DNA of 13,031 nt from Syntrophomonadaceae bacterium (GCA_007131435.1 SLQM01000199.1:1-13031); one strand, 5' to 3'; positions 1 through 6,272 are shown, numbered from the stretch's first letter. Made by a program: numbers and translations. The notes: a model not told the origin generated them from the letters alone.

Positions 1-109
1 GACCACGCCCAGGCGGATGGAGGATGTGTTGGCCAGCCTGGCCGACCTGGTCAGCGGTTCGGCAGACGCCGGCACCCCTGTTGTCATCGTCAAAGGTTTC
101 TTTGGCTAA
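1..109 (+). CDS. 3' end of a probable CofE-like (F420-0:L-glutamate ligase family) protein
   Basis: An open frame entering from the left edge ends at TAA 107-109 and gives 35 C-terminal residues. They begin TTPRRMEDVLASLADLV and finish with a hydrophobic strand, PVVIVKGFFG. A terminal 'TPRR..D.LAS.ADLV.G.A..GTPV.IV.G' pattern resembles my recollection of the C-terminus of CofE/DUF129 proteins, which add glutamate to F420 precursors and have uncharacterised homologues in Clostridia. This is a family resemblance judged by eye from a short tail; the gene body lies outside the window. It converges on lnt with about 145 bases between, in which no convincing terminator is seen. Confidence 0.4.
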   Translation, partial: TTPRRMEDVLASLADLVSGSADAGTPVVIVKGFFG

Positions 110-254
110 GAAATATTTAATACAGTGCCTGGCAGCTGGATTGCCCTGTCCTGTGGACTGAAGACTTAAATCACAACCAGCAGCAGCTCAGGGGTGTTAA
201 AGCGATTAACCCTTTTAAAGTGTAAATAAGCTGATCGCAAGCTAACAGCGTAGA

Positions 255-1802
255 TTAATTACTGCGATGCCGGTTGCTTAAGAAGATGAACGTCACAGCT
301 ATCAAAAGAAAAAGGGCGGCTGCCGCCGGGAGAAAATCCCCGTAACGGGTATAGGCAGTGGCCCTTTTAGCCAGGTCAAGCTCAACAATAAAAATATCAG
401 CTTCGTTCTTGCCTCCCCGGAACAGTTCCTGCCCGAAGTGATCAAAAGAAATAGTAATCCCGCTGTTTGCCACCTGGGTTACGCCCACTCCCGCCTCGGC
501 AGCCCTGATTGCCGCCGCCTGGGCATGCAGCTCCAGGCCTATCGATTCCCCGAACCAGGCATCGTTGGTTAGAACAAAAATATGCCGCGCCCCCATTGCG
601 GCAAAAAGCCGGGTATGATCCCCGAAATATGATTCAAAGCAGACCACTCCGGCCAGGGGGATCCCGTCCAGCTCAAAAAGGGTTAAATCTTCGCCCTCGC
701 TGTAGCTGCCCAGCAGCAGGTCGAGCTGCAGCAGCCTGTTCAGCAGCTCTTCCAGGGGGAAAAACTCCACGAAGGGGACCAGGCGGTGCTTGTGGTAAGC
801 TCTTACTTCATCTACCCCATCTTCTAGCTTTACAATAGCGTTATAAAGGTTGCCTTCTTCCCTTAAGCGGGCCCCGTACAAGAAGCTGACCCCGTATTCT
901 GTGGCCAGTTCCCGCAGCTCTGGCGGGTGCTCCCTGCCCCTGTTGAAATCCAGGCTGACAACTGTCTCGGGCCACACTACCAGATCCAGGCCGGGGTTTT
1001 CCTGCAGCGCTTTTCTGCTCAGCTCAAGGTAGGTTCCAAGAACGCTTTCACGCCCTTCATCAACCACTATATCCGGGCGGATATTGCCCTGGATTAATGC
1101 AGCCCTCAGCTGCAGCTTTTCCCCATTCTCCTGCCCCTCAATTCCGGCCAGGCCCGGCAAAAACAGGCCGGCAAAAAAGAACACCACAAATACCGCCGAA
1201 ACCAGGTATAGCTCTTTTGAATACAGCTTTTCTTTTACCGCCAGGGCAATGATCGCCTGGAACAGCACGATCAAAAAGGCAAGCCCCCAGTAGCCGTATA
1301 AAGAACTGATATTAAGCAGGAAAGAATAACCCCACTGGCTGTAGCCAATATAGCCCACGTTATAGCCCATGAAACCAACAGACCGCAAATATTCAACCAG
1401 CACCCAGGCAGAAGGCAGGGCGAGGGCACTGAACCAGCCCCTGTCCAACCGCAGTACATAAGACGCTGCCAGGGCAAAAAGGCCGTGAAATAAGCTGATG
1501 TAAACCACCATGGCGGCCATGGCCACCAGGGCCAGGGCCGTCGGCAGGTAGGGGAATAGAACATTGGCCAGGTAGAGGTTTAAATATAAATGCAGCGGCA
1601 ACCCAAAAGCGATTCCGGAGAGGAAAGCGCGCTTCGGGTTAAGGTTTAGCAGCGATATGAAAAAAGGCAGCAGGGCAAACCAGGCCAAATAGCCCTGTTC
1701 AAGAGGGGGAAAGGCCCCAATCAGCAGCACTCCCGATATAAAAGCAGGAAGCAGAAAACGCCCTCCATCTATTTTTTCTTTTATCGCCTTTCTTCCGATC
1801 AT
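255..1802 (-). CDS. lnt: Apolipoprotein N-acyltransferase Lnt
   Basis: Lnt transfers an acyl chain from phospholipid to the N-terminal cysteine of processed lipoproteins at the outer face of the cytoplasmic membrane. The protein has an N-terminal block of hydrophobic helices (about residues 15-215), a periplasmic nitrilase domain (about 230-475) and a last helix before the C-terminus. Numbered from ATG 1802 (515 aa), the triad is E279 in VWPETV, K338 in HKHRLVPF and C388 in VVCFE. These positions almost coincide with E. coli E267, K335 and C387. VLTNDAWFG and QVANSGIT are further family blocks. The usual PFGE reads PFVE here. An upstream GTG at 1877 would add 25 residues unlike an Lnt N-terminus, so I prefer 1802; GTG 1803-1805 is also possible, about 9 bases after GGAGTGAG. 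It is a single gene divergent from the MarR regulator. Confidence 0.93.
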   Translation of the reverse strand: MIGRKAIKEKIDGGRFLLPAFISGVLLIGAFPPLEQGYLAWFALLPFFISLLNLNPKRAFLSGIAFGLPLHLYLNLYLANVLFPYLPTALALVAMAAMVVYISLFHGLFALAASYVLRLDRGWFSALALPSAWVLVEYLRSVGFMGYNVGYIGYSQWGYSFLLNISSLYGYWGLAFLIVLFQAIIALAVKEKLYSKELYLVSAVFVVFFFAGLFLPGLAGIEGQENGEKLQLRAALIQGNIRPDIVVDEGRESVLGTYLELSRKALQENPGLDLVVWPETVVSLDFNRGREHPPELRELATEYGVSFLYGARLREEGNLYNAIVKLEDGVDEVRAYHKHRLVPFVEFFPLEELLNRLLQLDLLLGSYSEGEDLTLFELDGIPLAGVVCFESYFGDHTRLFAAMGARHIFVLTNDAWFGESIGLELHAQAAAIRAAEAGVGVTQVANSGITISFDHFGQELFRGGKNEADIFIVELDLAKRATAYTRYGDFLPAAAALFLLIAVTFIFLSNRHRSN

Positions 1803-1959
1803 CACCAGAAAAAACTCACTCCCCTTAACTTTAACCTGCCCTGTCAAAGGACAACTTATTTTAATTTTACCGCGCACTTTAGGCCTTTAAGCTTAGTTAA
1901 TAAAGATCTTCTTTCTTTACTCTACCACAGCCCGGTCTGTCATTAAACCCCACCCAGCC

Positions 1960-1988
1960 TTGACCCTTCTTCGCTTCAATGGTATAAA
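1960..1988 (+). promoter_or_regulatory. Sigma-A-like promoter of the MarR gene
   Basis: TTGACC (1960-1965) and TATAAA (1983-1988) are separated by exactly 17 bases. The start point would fall near 1995, about 50 bases before the MarR start. The hexamers and spacing are seen directly; activity is inferred. Confidence 0.6.
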
Positions 1989-1998
1989 TAATTAGGTT

Positions 1999-2021
1999 AA
2001 TATTTACCGAAGTAAAATATT
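1999..2021. promoter_or_regulatory. Imperfect inverted repeat, candidate MarR operator
   Basis: An AT-rich inverted repeat is centred on CGAA, with TATTTAC on the left and GTAAAATA on the right (one extra A in the right arm). It begins about 10 bases after the MarR promoter -10 box, in the transcribed leader or start region. This is a usual place for autorepressor binding in the MarR family. Function is inferred. Confidence 0.4.
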
Positions 2022-2047
2022 TAGGGCATAAACTATATTCAAGGGCG

Positions 2048-2524
2048 GTGGCCGCTATAAACAGTGAGAACTTAATTGAATACATAAAAGAACTGGATAC
2101 AGTTTTCAGCCGTCTCATCTACCGGGTGAGGGTTTTGCACAACCGCTATACGGTAGATGAAATTACCGATACCCAGTACGTCGTGCTCCGCGCCCTGCGC
2201 AAAGCGCCCTGCAACACCTCGTTTCTGGCTCACCTGCTTGGGGTAACACTAAGCGCTGTTACAGCCCTGATCAACCGCCTGCACCGCATGGGCCTGGTGA
2301 CCAGGGAGCGCCAGGAAAAAGACCGCCGCCAGGTATGGATCTCAATCACCCCCAAAGGCCTGCAGGTCTTGAAGGATGTTGAAGAAAGGCGTAACCTGCT
2401 CCTCGCCGTTTACCTCTCCCGCGTTTCGGAAGAAGAGAGGGAACAGCTCCTCGAACTGCTCAAAAAAGCGGTTAACCTCTTTGACCAGGAAGATATCCTG
2501 GAAGAAGATATTATCAGAACCTAA
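2048..2524 (+). CDS. MarR-family transcriptional regulator
   Basis: A 158-residue winged helix-turn-helix protein, the usual size for dimeric MarR repressors. The N-terminal helix (about 5-32) and C-terminal helices (about 105-148) would form the dimer interface. The HTH lies at about residues 57-81 (SFLAHLLGVTLSAVTALINR) and the wing at 84-104 with the diagnostic DRRQVWISITPKG. Ligand specificity cannot be read. The GTG start at 2048 is weak: AAGGGCG sits too close to it, and no better in-frame ATG exists nearby, so the start is uncertain. The gene has its own promoter and a nearby inverted repeat, and stands alone between divergent lnt and downstream hicB, so targets could be lnt, itself, or genes elsewhere. 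Confidence 0.9.
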   Translation: MAAINSENLIEYIKELDTVFSRLIYRVRVLHNRYTVDEITDTQYVVLRALRKAPCNTSFLAHLLGVTLSAVTALINRLHRMGLVTRERQEKDRRQVWISITPKGLQVLKDVEERRNLLLAVYLSRVSEEEREQLLELLKKAVNLFDQEDILEEDIIRT

Positions 2525-2601
2525 CTGATCTAAGCTTAGCCAGCGGATCTGTATTACCTTGTTTTTATGTTAAAATAGTGAATAAGAAAGGGGGATTTAT
2601 A

Positions 2602-2808
2602 ATGGAACTGTCAGCAATATTGACCCCTGCACCTGAGGGAGGGTACATTGCTCTTAATCCTGAAACAGGTACTACAACCCAGGGTGAAACAGTAGAAGAG
2701 GCTCTAAACAACTTACGAGAAGCAACCGAACTATATCTAGAAGAATTTCCAATAAACATTTCTGGTCGCTCTCTTATGACAACTTTTGAGGTGTCTCGCC
2801 ATGCCTAA
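2602..2808 (+). CDS. hicB: HicB-family antitoxin (short form)
   Basis: A 68-residue protein of the HicB/UPF0150 fold, the antitoxin expected to bind and block HicA. It opens MELSAILTPAPEGGYIALNP, followed by the family pattern GTTTQGETVEEAL and LREATELYLEE. I chose ATG 2602 because AAAGGGGG lies 8-10 bases upstream; the longer reading from GTG 2578 would cover that ribosome binding site. There is no C-terminal ribbon-helix-helix or HTH DNA-binding domain, unlike larger HicB proteins that autoregulate, so transcriptional control may differ. It precedes and overlaps hicA, the reverse of the classical hicA-hicB order but common. A TAAAAT -10-like box (2571-2576) is present, without a clear -35. 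Confidence 0.9.
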   Translation: MELSAILTPAPEGGYIALNPETGTTTQGETVEEALNNLREATELYLEEFPINISGRSLMTTFEVSRHA

Positions 2809-3016
2809 ACTACCGTTAATATCTGGTAGAGAGGCGATTAAAGTTTTTGAGCGAATGGGATTCCAAGTTGCCAGGCAAAGAGGTAGTCATGTAGTTTTAA
2901 GAAGAGGGTCGCAAGGCTGTGTAGTGCCTAAACATAAAGAATTGAAAGCAGGAACTTTAGTTGGAATTTTGAAACAAGCAGGTGTTTCACAGGAAGATTT
3001 TATAGAAAACTTATAA
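2801..3016 (+). CDS. hicA: HicA-family mRNA interferase toxin
   Basis: A 71-residue toxin with the double-stranded-RNA-binding-like fold of HicA, which cleaves mRNA and stops growth when freed from HicB. Visible marks are the N-terminal PLISGREAIKVFERMGF, the catalytic histidine H30 in RQRGSHVVLRR, and the C-terminal VPKHKELKAGTLVGILKQAG. ATG 2801 is chosen because GAGGTG lies 8 bases upstream inside hicB; the start overlaps the last 8 bases of hicB, giving translational coupling. An upstream GTG at 2786 would add five residues that are not family-like. The catalytic histidine and full length suggest an intact toxin. A REP-like hairpin begins 13 bases after the stop. Confidence 0.92.
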   Translation: MPKLPLISGREAIKVFERMGFQVARQRGSHVVLRRGSQGCVVPKHKELKAGTLVGILKQAGVSQEDFIENL

Positions 3017-3029
3017 GAATATGTAGTGT

Positions 3030-3091
3030 AAGTCAGGGGGGTGTTTTGTTTGAGATGTTGCGACGAGTCAAACAAAGTGTCCCCCTGACTT
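3030..3091. repeat. Large REP-like hairpin between converging genes
   Basis: Two 24-base arms (3030-3053 and 3068-3091) flank a 14-base loop. The outer 11 bases (AAGTCAGGGGG / CCCCCTGACTT) and inner 9 (TTTGTTTGA against TCAAACAAA) pair perfectly. The four positions between are GTGT in both arms, giving four consecutive G-T pairs. Such G-rich-ended palindromes resemble the repetitive elements mobilised by TnpA-REP (Y1) transposases in Clostridia. No transposase is in the window. It lies 13 bases after hicA and 16 bases from the end of the DUF4349 gene, so it may also act as a two-way transcription stop. Confidence 0.7.
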
Positions 3092-3107
3092 GTTTGCAGA
3101 ATTTATA

Positions 3108-4070
3108 TTATTCAGCTTTTTCAACGCCTTCTTCTGCAACTTCCCCTTCAAGCCTGCGTTTTTTCCTGTTTTTCAGTTTTCTCACCAAAAGCCAGATCAG
3201 CGCTGCAATGATCCCCAGCAGGATAAAGGCCGGAATCAGCGCTGCAAAGGCCAGAACCATAAAGGAGACCACGCTCAGCACAACATTTATACTGCCTGTA
3301 AAAGTATCTACTATTCTTTGCCCCAGGTTATGAAACGGGCTTGGCGATATGGTGCCGGTGGGGATGGTTTCTTCGCGCAGGGCAATGTAGATGGTAGAGA
3401 AAGTGACCTGGTCTGCCAGGTGAGTAAACTGAGCGCTCATCGACTCTATTTCGCCCCGGACCCGGGTCAGTTCCCTTTCCACTTCCAGCACTTCTTCTAC
3501 CGTTTCAGCCATATCGAGAATTTCAACCAGGCGCGCTTCCTGGGCCTCCTGGTTGGCCAGTCTTGACTGCAGGTCGATATAGTACATGGTAACATCATCC
3601 ATGCCGGTATCGCTGCGCGTCACTTTGCCGTACGTTTCCAGCTGTTCCATCGTTGATTCGAAGAGGTTTACGGGAACCCTTAAGGTCAGGTCTGCATGGT
3701 ATTGCCCTTCACGCACTTCGTAAATGTATGAGCTGCTCACAATACCGCCCTTCTCGTTGACCAGCTTAGTTACATCACGCACCGTATCCCTCGTATTATC
3801 GACAACCAGGGAAATAGAACCGTTGCGGATAACATGACGCAGCGATGGTTCACCTACTGTTCTATCTAAAACCTTGTTCTCTATACCCCGCCCTGCTTCA
3901 TCATCCATCGCGTATTCGGCAGGAGCGTAAGGTTCACTTTCCACGTAATCGTAGGCCGCATCTTCTGCCGTGTAGTAACTAACAGCGCCGCACCCGCTAA
4001 TCAGGGCTGCCATTGCCATTACAGCAATTAATACCAGAACAAACTTGAAGCGATATTTTTTTATATTCAT
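3108..4070 (-). CDS. DUF4349-family membrane-anchored lipoprotein
   Basis: A 320-residue predicted lipoprotein of unknown function. Residues 5-26 form a basic-hydrophobic signal ending in a lipobox ISGC with C27 as the lipidation site. A low-complexity acidic stretch follows, then the DUF4349 domain (about 75-290): RNGSISLVVDN, VNEKGGIVSSS, LTLRVPVNLFE, and a heptad-like coiled coil around 170-215 (EEVLEVERELTRVRGEIE). A hydrophobic segment at about 262-297 ends in a basic KLKNRKKRR tail. With both a lipid anchor and a transmembrane helix, most of the protein should lie outside the cell. The ribosome binding site (GGAGGGGGAGAA before ATG 4070) is strong. It lies 59 bases after hutP on the same strand and probably shares its transcript. 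It would be a Lnt substrate if Lnt is active. Confidence 0.88.
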   Translation of the reverse strand: MNIKKYRFKFVLVLIAVMAMAALISGCGAVSYYTAEDAAYDYVESEPYAPAEYAMDDEAGRGIENKVLDRTVGEPSLRHVIRNGSISLVVDNTRDTVRDVTKLVNEKGGIVSSSYIYEVREGQYHADLTLRVPVNLFESTMEQLETYGKVTRSDTGMDDVTMYYIDLQSRLANQEAQEARLVEILDMAETVEEVLEVERELTRVRGEIESMSAQFTHLADQVTFSTIYIALREETIPTGTISPSPFHNLGQRIVDTFTGSINVVLSVVSFMVLAFAALIPAFILLGIIAALIWLLVRKLKNRKKRRLEGEVAEEGVEKAE

Positions 4071-4129
4071 TTCTCCCCCTCCTTTGCCTGTAAGACAAGC
4101 AGCGCCGCTTTCCGGTTCCCGGCAGGTTT

Positions 4130-4534
4130 TTAAACTGCCCGGTGCCCCAGCCCGATAGCTACATCGTTGCGGTGCAGCAGTCCGATAGCGAAGAAAATAG
4201 CCACCGCCACATGGGTGCCCCCCCGGGCAATGCCAACCTTTCCGCCAACATTTAAGCCCAAAGCCTTCGGCATGATCTGGACCAGGGCTTCGCGGGTTGC
4301 CCCCGCAACAGCGCCGTCGGAGTGGCTGGAATCATCAATCAGTTTTTCTCTTTTTGAGGCCACAACCGCCCGCTCCACCACCTTTTGCAGCGAACTTAAA
4401 AATTCTCCCCCGTAGTCCACGGCCAGGGCCTGGATCCCTTCATCCCTGTATTTATCTTTTAGCTCCATCTCTTCTTCCCTGGTTGATGTCATCGCCATGC
4501 TGATCGCAGCCTGGGCAACTGTCCTGCTTTCCAC
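4130..4534 (-). CDS. hutP: HutP-family protein
   Basis: A 134-residue protein of the HutP family. HutP of Bacillus subtilis is an L-histidine- and Mg-dependent RNA-binding antiterminator of the histidine-utilisation operon. Here the family core is seen as SDGAVAGATREALVQIMPKALGL, GGKVGIARG, HVAVAIFFAIGLLH and the C-terminal GLGHRAV. H131 appears to match B. subtilis H138, but around residues 71-80 only H71 is present where B. subtilis has H73 and H77, so the metal site may differ (aligned from memory). Start is GTG 4534, with GGGGAG 10 bases upstream; no in-frame ATG precedes it. No hut genes are in the window, so the RNA target is unknown. It is followed by the DUF4349 lipoprotein gene. Confidence 0.8.
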   Translation of the reverse strand: MESRTVAQAAISMAMTSTREEEMELKDKYRDEGIQALAVDYGGEFLSSLQKVVERAVVASKREKLIDDSSHSDGAVAGATREALVQIMPKALGLNVGGKVGIARGGTHVAVAIFFAIGLLHRNDVAIGLGHRAV

Positions 4535-4656
4535 CTCTCATCATCTCCCCGTTTAATTCATGCGAATCATTAATCAGATATAATTATCTCTTTTTCAATA
4601 ACAAAGAGCAAGTATTCCCGGGCCTTATGTTATAATTAAGGTGGAGGTAAAAAGCG

Positions 4657-5214
4657 ATGAAAGAAAACTACTGCAGCACCTGCGGGCAGGAATTTATGGC
4701 GAAAGATTTGTCTGTTCGCTGCCGCCTATGCATGCGCAATTACCACGCCTCCTGCTGGGAAAAGGCGGGCGGCTGCACCACCTGGGGCTGTGCCGGCAAA
4801 CCGTCCCTGGAAAATAGAGAAGAATCGGTTAAATACAAGCGCTGCCCCTTTTGCGGGGAAGATATAATCAGCTTTGCAACGAAATGCCGCTACTGCCGAT
4901 CAGACCTGGAACAAGGCAAAGAAAAGCGGCCGGAACCTAAAGTGATCCGCAGTAAAGATCCAATTAAGGGGTTCAGGAAAGATCCGATCCTGACGGGCCT
5001 TTTAAACCTGATCTTTCCCGGCGCAGGTTACATGTACCTTGGCCAGTTTACCAAAGGTTTGATGTGGTTTTTTATTGCTGTGGCGGCCTGGTTTTTTACC
5101 CGCGGGCTGGGGCTGATCGCAGTTTACCTGTGGGTGATGTATGATTCATCGAGGCAGGCTATAGAGCATAATAAGGGTTACCCTTCCGGGCCGAACACCA
5201 TGCAAAATCGCTGA
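4657..5214 (+). CDS. Prokaryotic RING-like / zinc-ribbon membrane protein
   Basis: A 185-residue protein with two zinc modules and a membrane tail. Module one (residues 6-45) has C6, C9, C22, C25, H30, C33, C40 and C45; CRLCMRNYHASCWEKAGGC resembles prokaryotic RING-finger family proteins. Module two is a four-Cys ribbon, C63-C66 and C77-C80 (CPFCGEDI and KCRYCRSDL). After a charged linker comes a TM2-like membrane region: DPILTGLLNLIFPGAGYMYL (about 109-128) and hydrophobic segments at 134-148 and 150-162. The zinc modules probably face the cytoplasm. GGTGGAGG lies 8 bases before ATG 4657. No enzyme motif is seen; a role in protein interaction or membrane-protein handling is only a guess. 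It diverges from hutP. Confidence 0.82.
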   Translation: MKENYCSTCGQEFMAKDLSVRCRLCMRNYHASCWEKAGGCTTWGCAGKPSLENREESVKYKRCPFCGEDIISFATKCRYCRSDLEQGKEKRPEPKVIRSKDPIKGFRKDPILTGLLNLIFPGAGYMYLGQFTKGLMWFFIAVAAWFFTRGLGLIAVYLWVMYDSSRQAIEHNKGYPSGPNTMQNR

Positions 5215-5242
5215 TCCGAATTTAGCGGAAAAAATACATAAC

Positions 5243-5271
5243 TTGTCAGATTAAATATTTTATGATATAGT
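5243..5271 (+). promoter_or_regulatory. Sigma-A-like promoter of the cold-shock gene
   Basis: TTGTCA (5243-5248) and TATAGT (5266-5271) are 17 bases apart. The start point would be near 5278, leaving a leader of about 120 bases before the csp ATG. Confidence 0.65.
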
Positions 5272-5277
5272 TTTCAC

Positions 5278-5397
5278 TGGTATTGAAAAGAAGAGAAGAA
5301 CTGCAAAATATCTTAGCCCCCGGTTTATAGAGGCAAAGGTACTTCAGGTTGTTCCGCTTTTTGATCCTAATACTAATTTTAAAAGGAGTATGTGAGA
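5278..5397 (+). promoter_or_regulatory. Long 5' leader of the cold-shock gene
   Basis: About 120 bases lie between the inferred transcription start and ATG 5398, with no open frame of its own. Cold-shock mRNAs often carry long leaders that refold with temperature, so control at this level is plausible. No classical cold-box sequence is recognised by eye. The ribosome binding site AAAAGGAG ends 9 bases before the ATG. Confidence 0.4.
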
Positions 5398-5595
5398 ATG
5401 CAGGGTAAGGTAAAATGGTTTAACCCGGATAAGGGCTATGGTTTCATTGAAAGTGAAGAAGGTGTAGACGTATTTGTTCATTTTTCGGCTATCCAGGTTG
5501 AAGGCTTTAAGACTCTTGAAGAAGGTCAGGAAGTAGAGTTTGAAACCGTGGAAGGCGATCGCGGCAAGCAGGCTGCCAATGTAGTTCCCCTCTAA
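5398..5595 (+). CDS. Cold-shock domain protein
   Basis: A 65-residue single cold-shock domain, the normal length for CspA/CspB-type RNA chaperones that bind single-stranded RNA and DNA and melt mRNA structure. RNP1 is KGYGFI (12-17) and RNP2 is VFVHF (25-29), with the aromatic residues W7, F8, Y14, F16, F26, H28 and F29 in place for nucleic-acid stacking. GTG 5392 in the same frame is only 3 bases from the ribosome binding site, so ATG 5398 is preferred. It forms a single-gene unit with its own promoter, long leader and strong terminator. The neighbours give no hint of a special role. Confidence 0.96.
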   Translation: MQGKVKWFNPDKGYGFIESEEGVDVFVHFSAIQVEGFKTLEEGQEVEFETVEGDRGKQAANVVPL

Positions 5596-5636
5596 AATAT
5601 AATTGAACTAATCTATAGAATGCCTGAAATACAATG

Positions 5637-5663
5637 AGCGCCGTTTAAGTAAACGGCGCTTTT
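5637..5663 (+). terminator. Intrinsic terminator of the cold-shock gene
   Basis: A perfect 11-base inverted repeat, AGCGCCGTTTA (5637-5647) and TAAACGGCGCT (5650-5660), is followed by a short T-tract, 41 bases after the csp stop. The terminal A-T pairs probably open to give a normal loop. Confidence 0.9.
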
Positions 5664-5692
5664 ACTGTCTTTTACTGATCGGGTTGTGCTGA

Positions 5693-5765
5693 TCCACGGG
5701 GATTGTTCCATCTGTTTTAGCGGGCCATAGCTCCTGCGGGTAAATACTCCCAGGGTTCCCGTGGA
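5693..5765. other. Possible structured RNA or large imperfect hairpin
   Basis: TCCACGGGGA (5693-5702) pairs with TTCCCGTGGA (5756-5765) with one G-U. Inside, CCT-GGG (5733-5740) pairs with CCC-AGG (5749-5754) across a two-base bulge, and GCGGG/CCTGC gives an alternative inner helix. It lies between the csp terminator and the end of perR, and no promoter or known RNA family is recognised. It could be a small RNA, part of the perR 3' end, or a repeat remnant. Confidence 0.3.
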
Positions 5766-5811
5766 GTGCGGTTAGGCGTTAAGAGCTGATCACTTCTTAC
5801 CAGCGAATTAA

Positions 5812-6240
5812 TTAGTTCAAATTTCCGGCGTAAGCTTGCTGCCGGCTATCTTCGTTACAACCAGGGCAGCTGCCATAGAAGTCGAGGCGGTGTTTATCCA
5901 CTTTATAACCGACCAGGCTTTGCGCTTTTGATTCAAGCTCAGCAGAAACATCAAGCGGCAGGTCATCGACGCAGCCGCATTCCTGGCAGAAGAAATGATA
6001 GTGGGTATCAGTATTTGCATCGTAACGGTCGAATCTGCTGCCTGCTTCTATTTTTTGAATCAGCTTTTGATCAAGTAAAATATTTATATTCCTGTAGACT
6101 GTTCCCATGCTCAGGTTGGGAAAGTCATTTTTCAGCTGATCATAAATCCAGCCGGCTGTCGGGTGCGTGTCGGTACTTCTCAAGATGGAAAGAATTTTTT
6201 CTCGTTGTCTGCTGCGCTTATACTTCTGTTTTCTTATCAT
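5812..6240 (-). CDS. perR: Fur-family regulator, PerR type
   Basis: A 142-residue metalloregulator (numbered from ATG 6240). The N-terminal winged helix (about 8-80) carries HPTAGWIYDQLKNDFPNLSMGTVYRN as its recognition region. The C-terminal half dimerises and binds metal. Structural zinc cysteines are C85, C88, C125 and C128. The regulatory set H26, D74, H80, H82, D93 matches B. subtilis PerR H37, D85, H91, H93, D104 with identical spacings. PerR senses peroxide through iron-catalysed oxidation of its histidines. The aspartate at the D85 position favours PerR over Fur, although the true role needs binding data. ATG 6240 is chosen over GTG 6243 because AAAAGGA lies 7 bases upstream. It has its own promoter within the 64-base gap after the ZIP gene, and a superoxide reductase lies nearby on the same strand. 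Confidence 0.88.
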   Translation of the reverse strand: MIRKQKYKRSRQREKILSILRSTDTHPTAGWIYDQLKNDFPNLSMGTVYRNINILLDQKLIQKIEAGSRFDRYDANTDTHYHFFCQECGCVDDLPLDVSAELESKAQSLVGYKVDKHRLDFYGSCPGCNEDSRQQAYAGNLN

Positions 6241-6272
6241 CACTTGGTCCTTTTCAATTTAGACTTTAGAAG

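Noticed and set aside
110..254. Short inverted repeat GTTAA/TTAAC between the CofE-like end and lnt as a two-way terminator
   Set aside because: The arms are only 5 AT-rich bases with no T-tract on either strand.
1803..1877. N-terminal extension of Lnt from GTG 1877
   Set aside because: The extra 25 residues are not Lnt-like, and catalytic residue numbering fits E. coli when the start is at 1802.
1888..2539. TAAGCTTAG occurring on both sides of the MarR gene (1888-1896 and 2531-2539)
   Set aside because: The flanks are unrelated, and a 9-base near-palindrome twice in an AT-rich area can be chance; there is no sign of insertion.
3090..3566. 158-codon open frame on the plus strand opposite the DUF4349 gene
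   Set aside because: It is antisense to a well-supported lipoprotein gene, lacks a ribosome binding site and shows no family-like sequence.
4121..4139. Inverted repeat GGCAG/CTGCC over the hutP stop codon as a terminator
   Set aside because: The perfect stem is only 5 bp, there is no T-tract, and the next gene on the strand starts 59 bases on.
4631..4636. TATAAT before the zinc-ribbon gene as its -10 box
   Set aside because: Transcription would start inside the ribosome binding site, and no -35 is seen at the right distance. The AT-rich gap 4560-4600 may hold the promoter, but no pair of hexamers is convincing.
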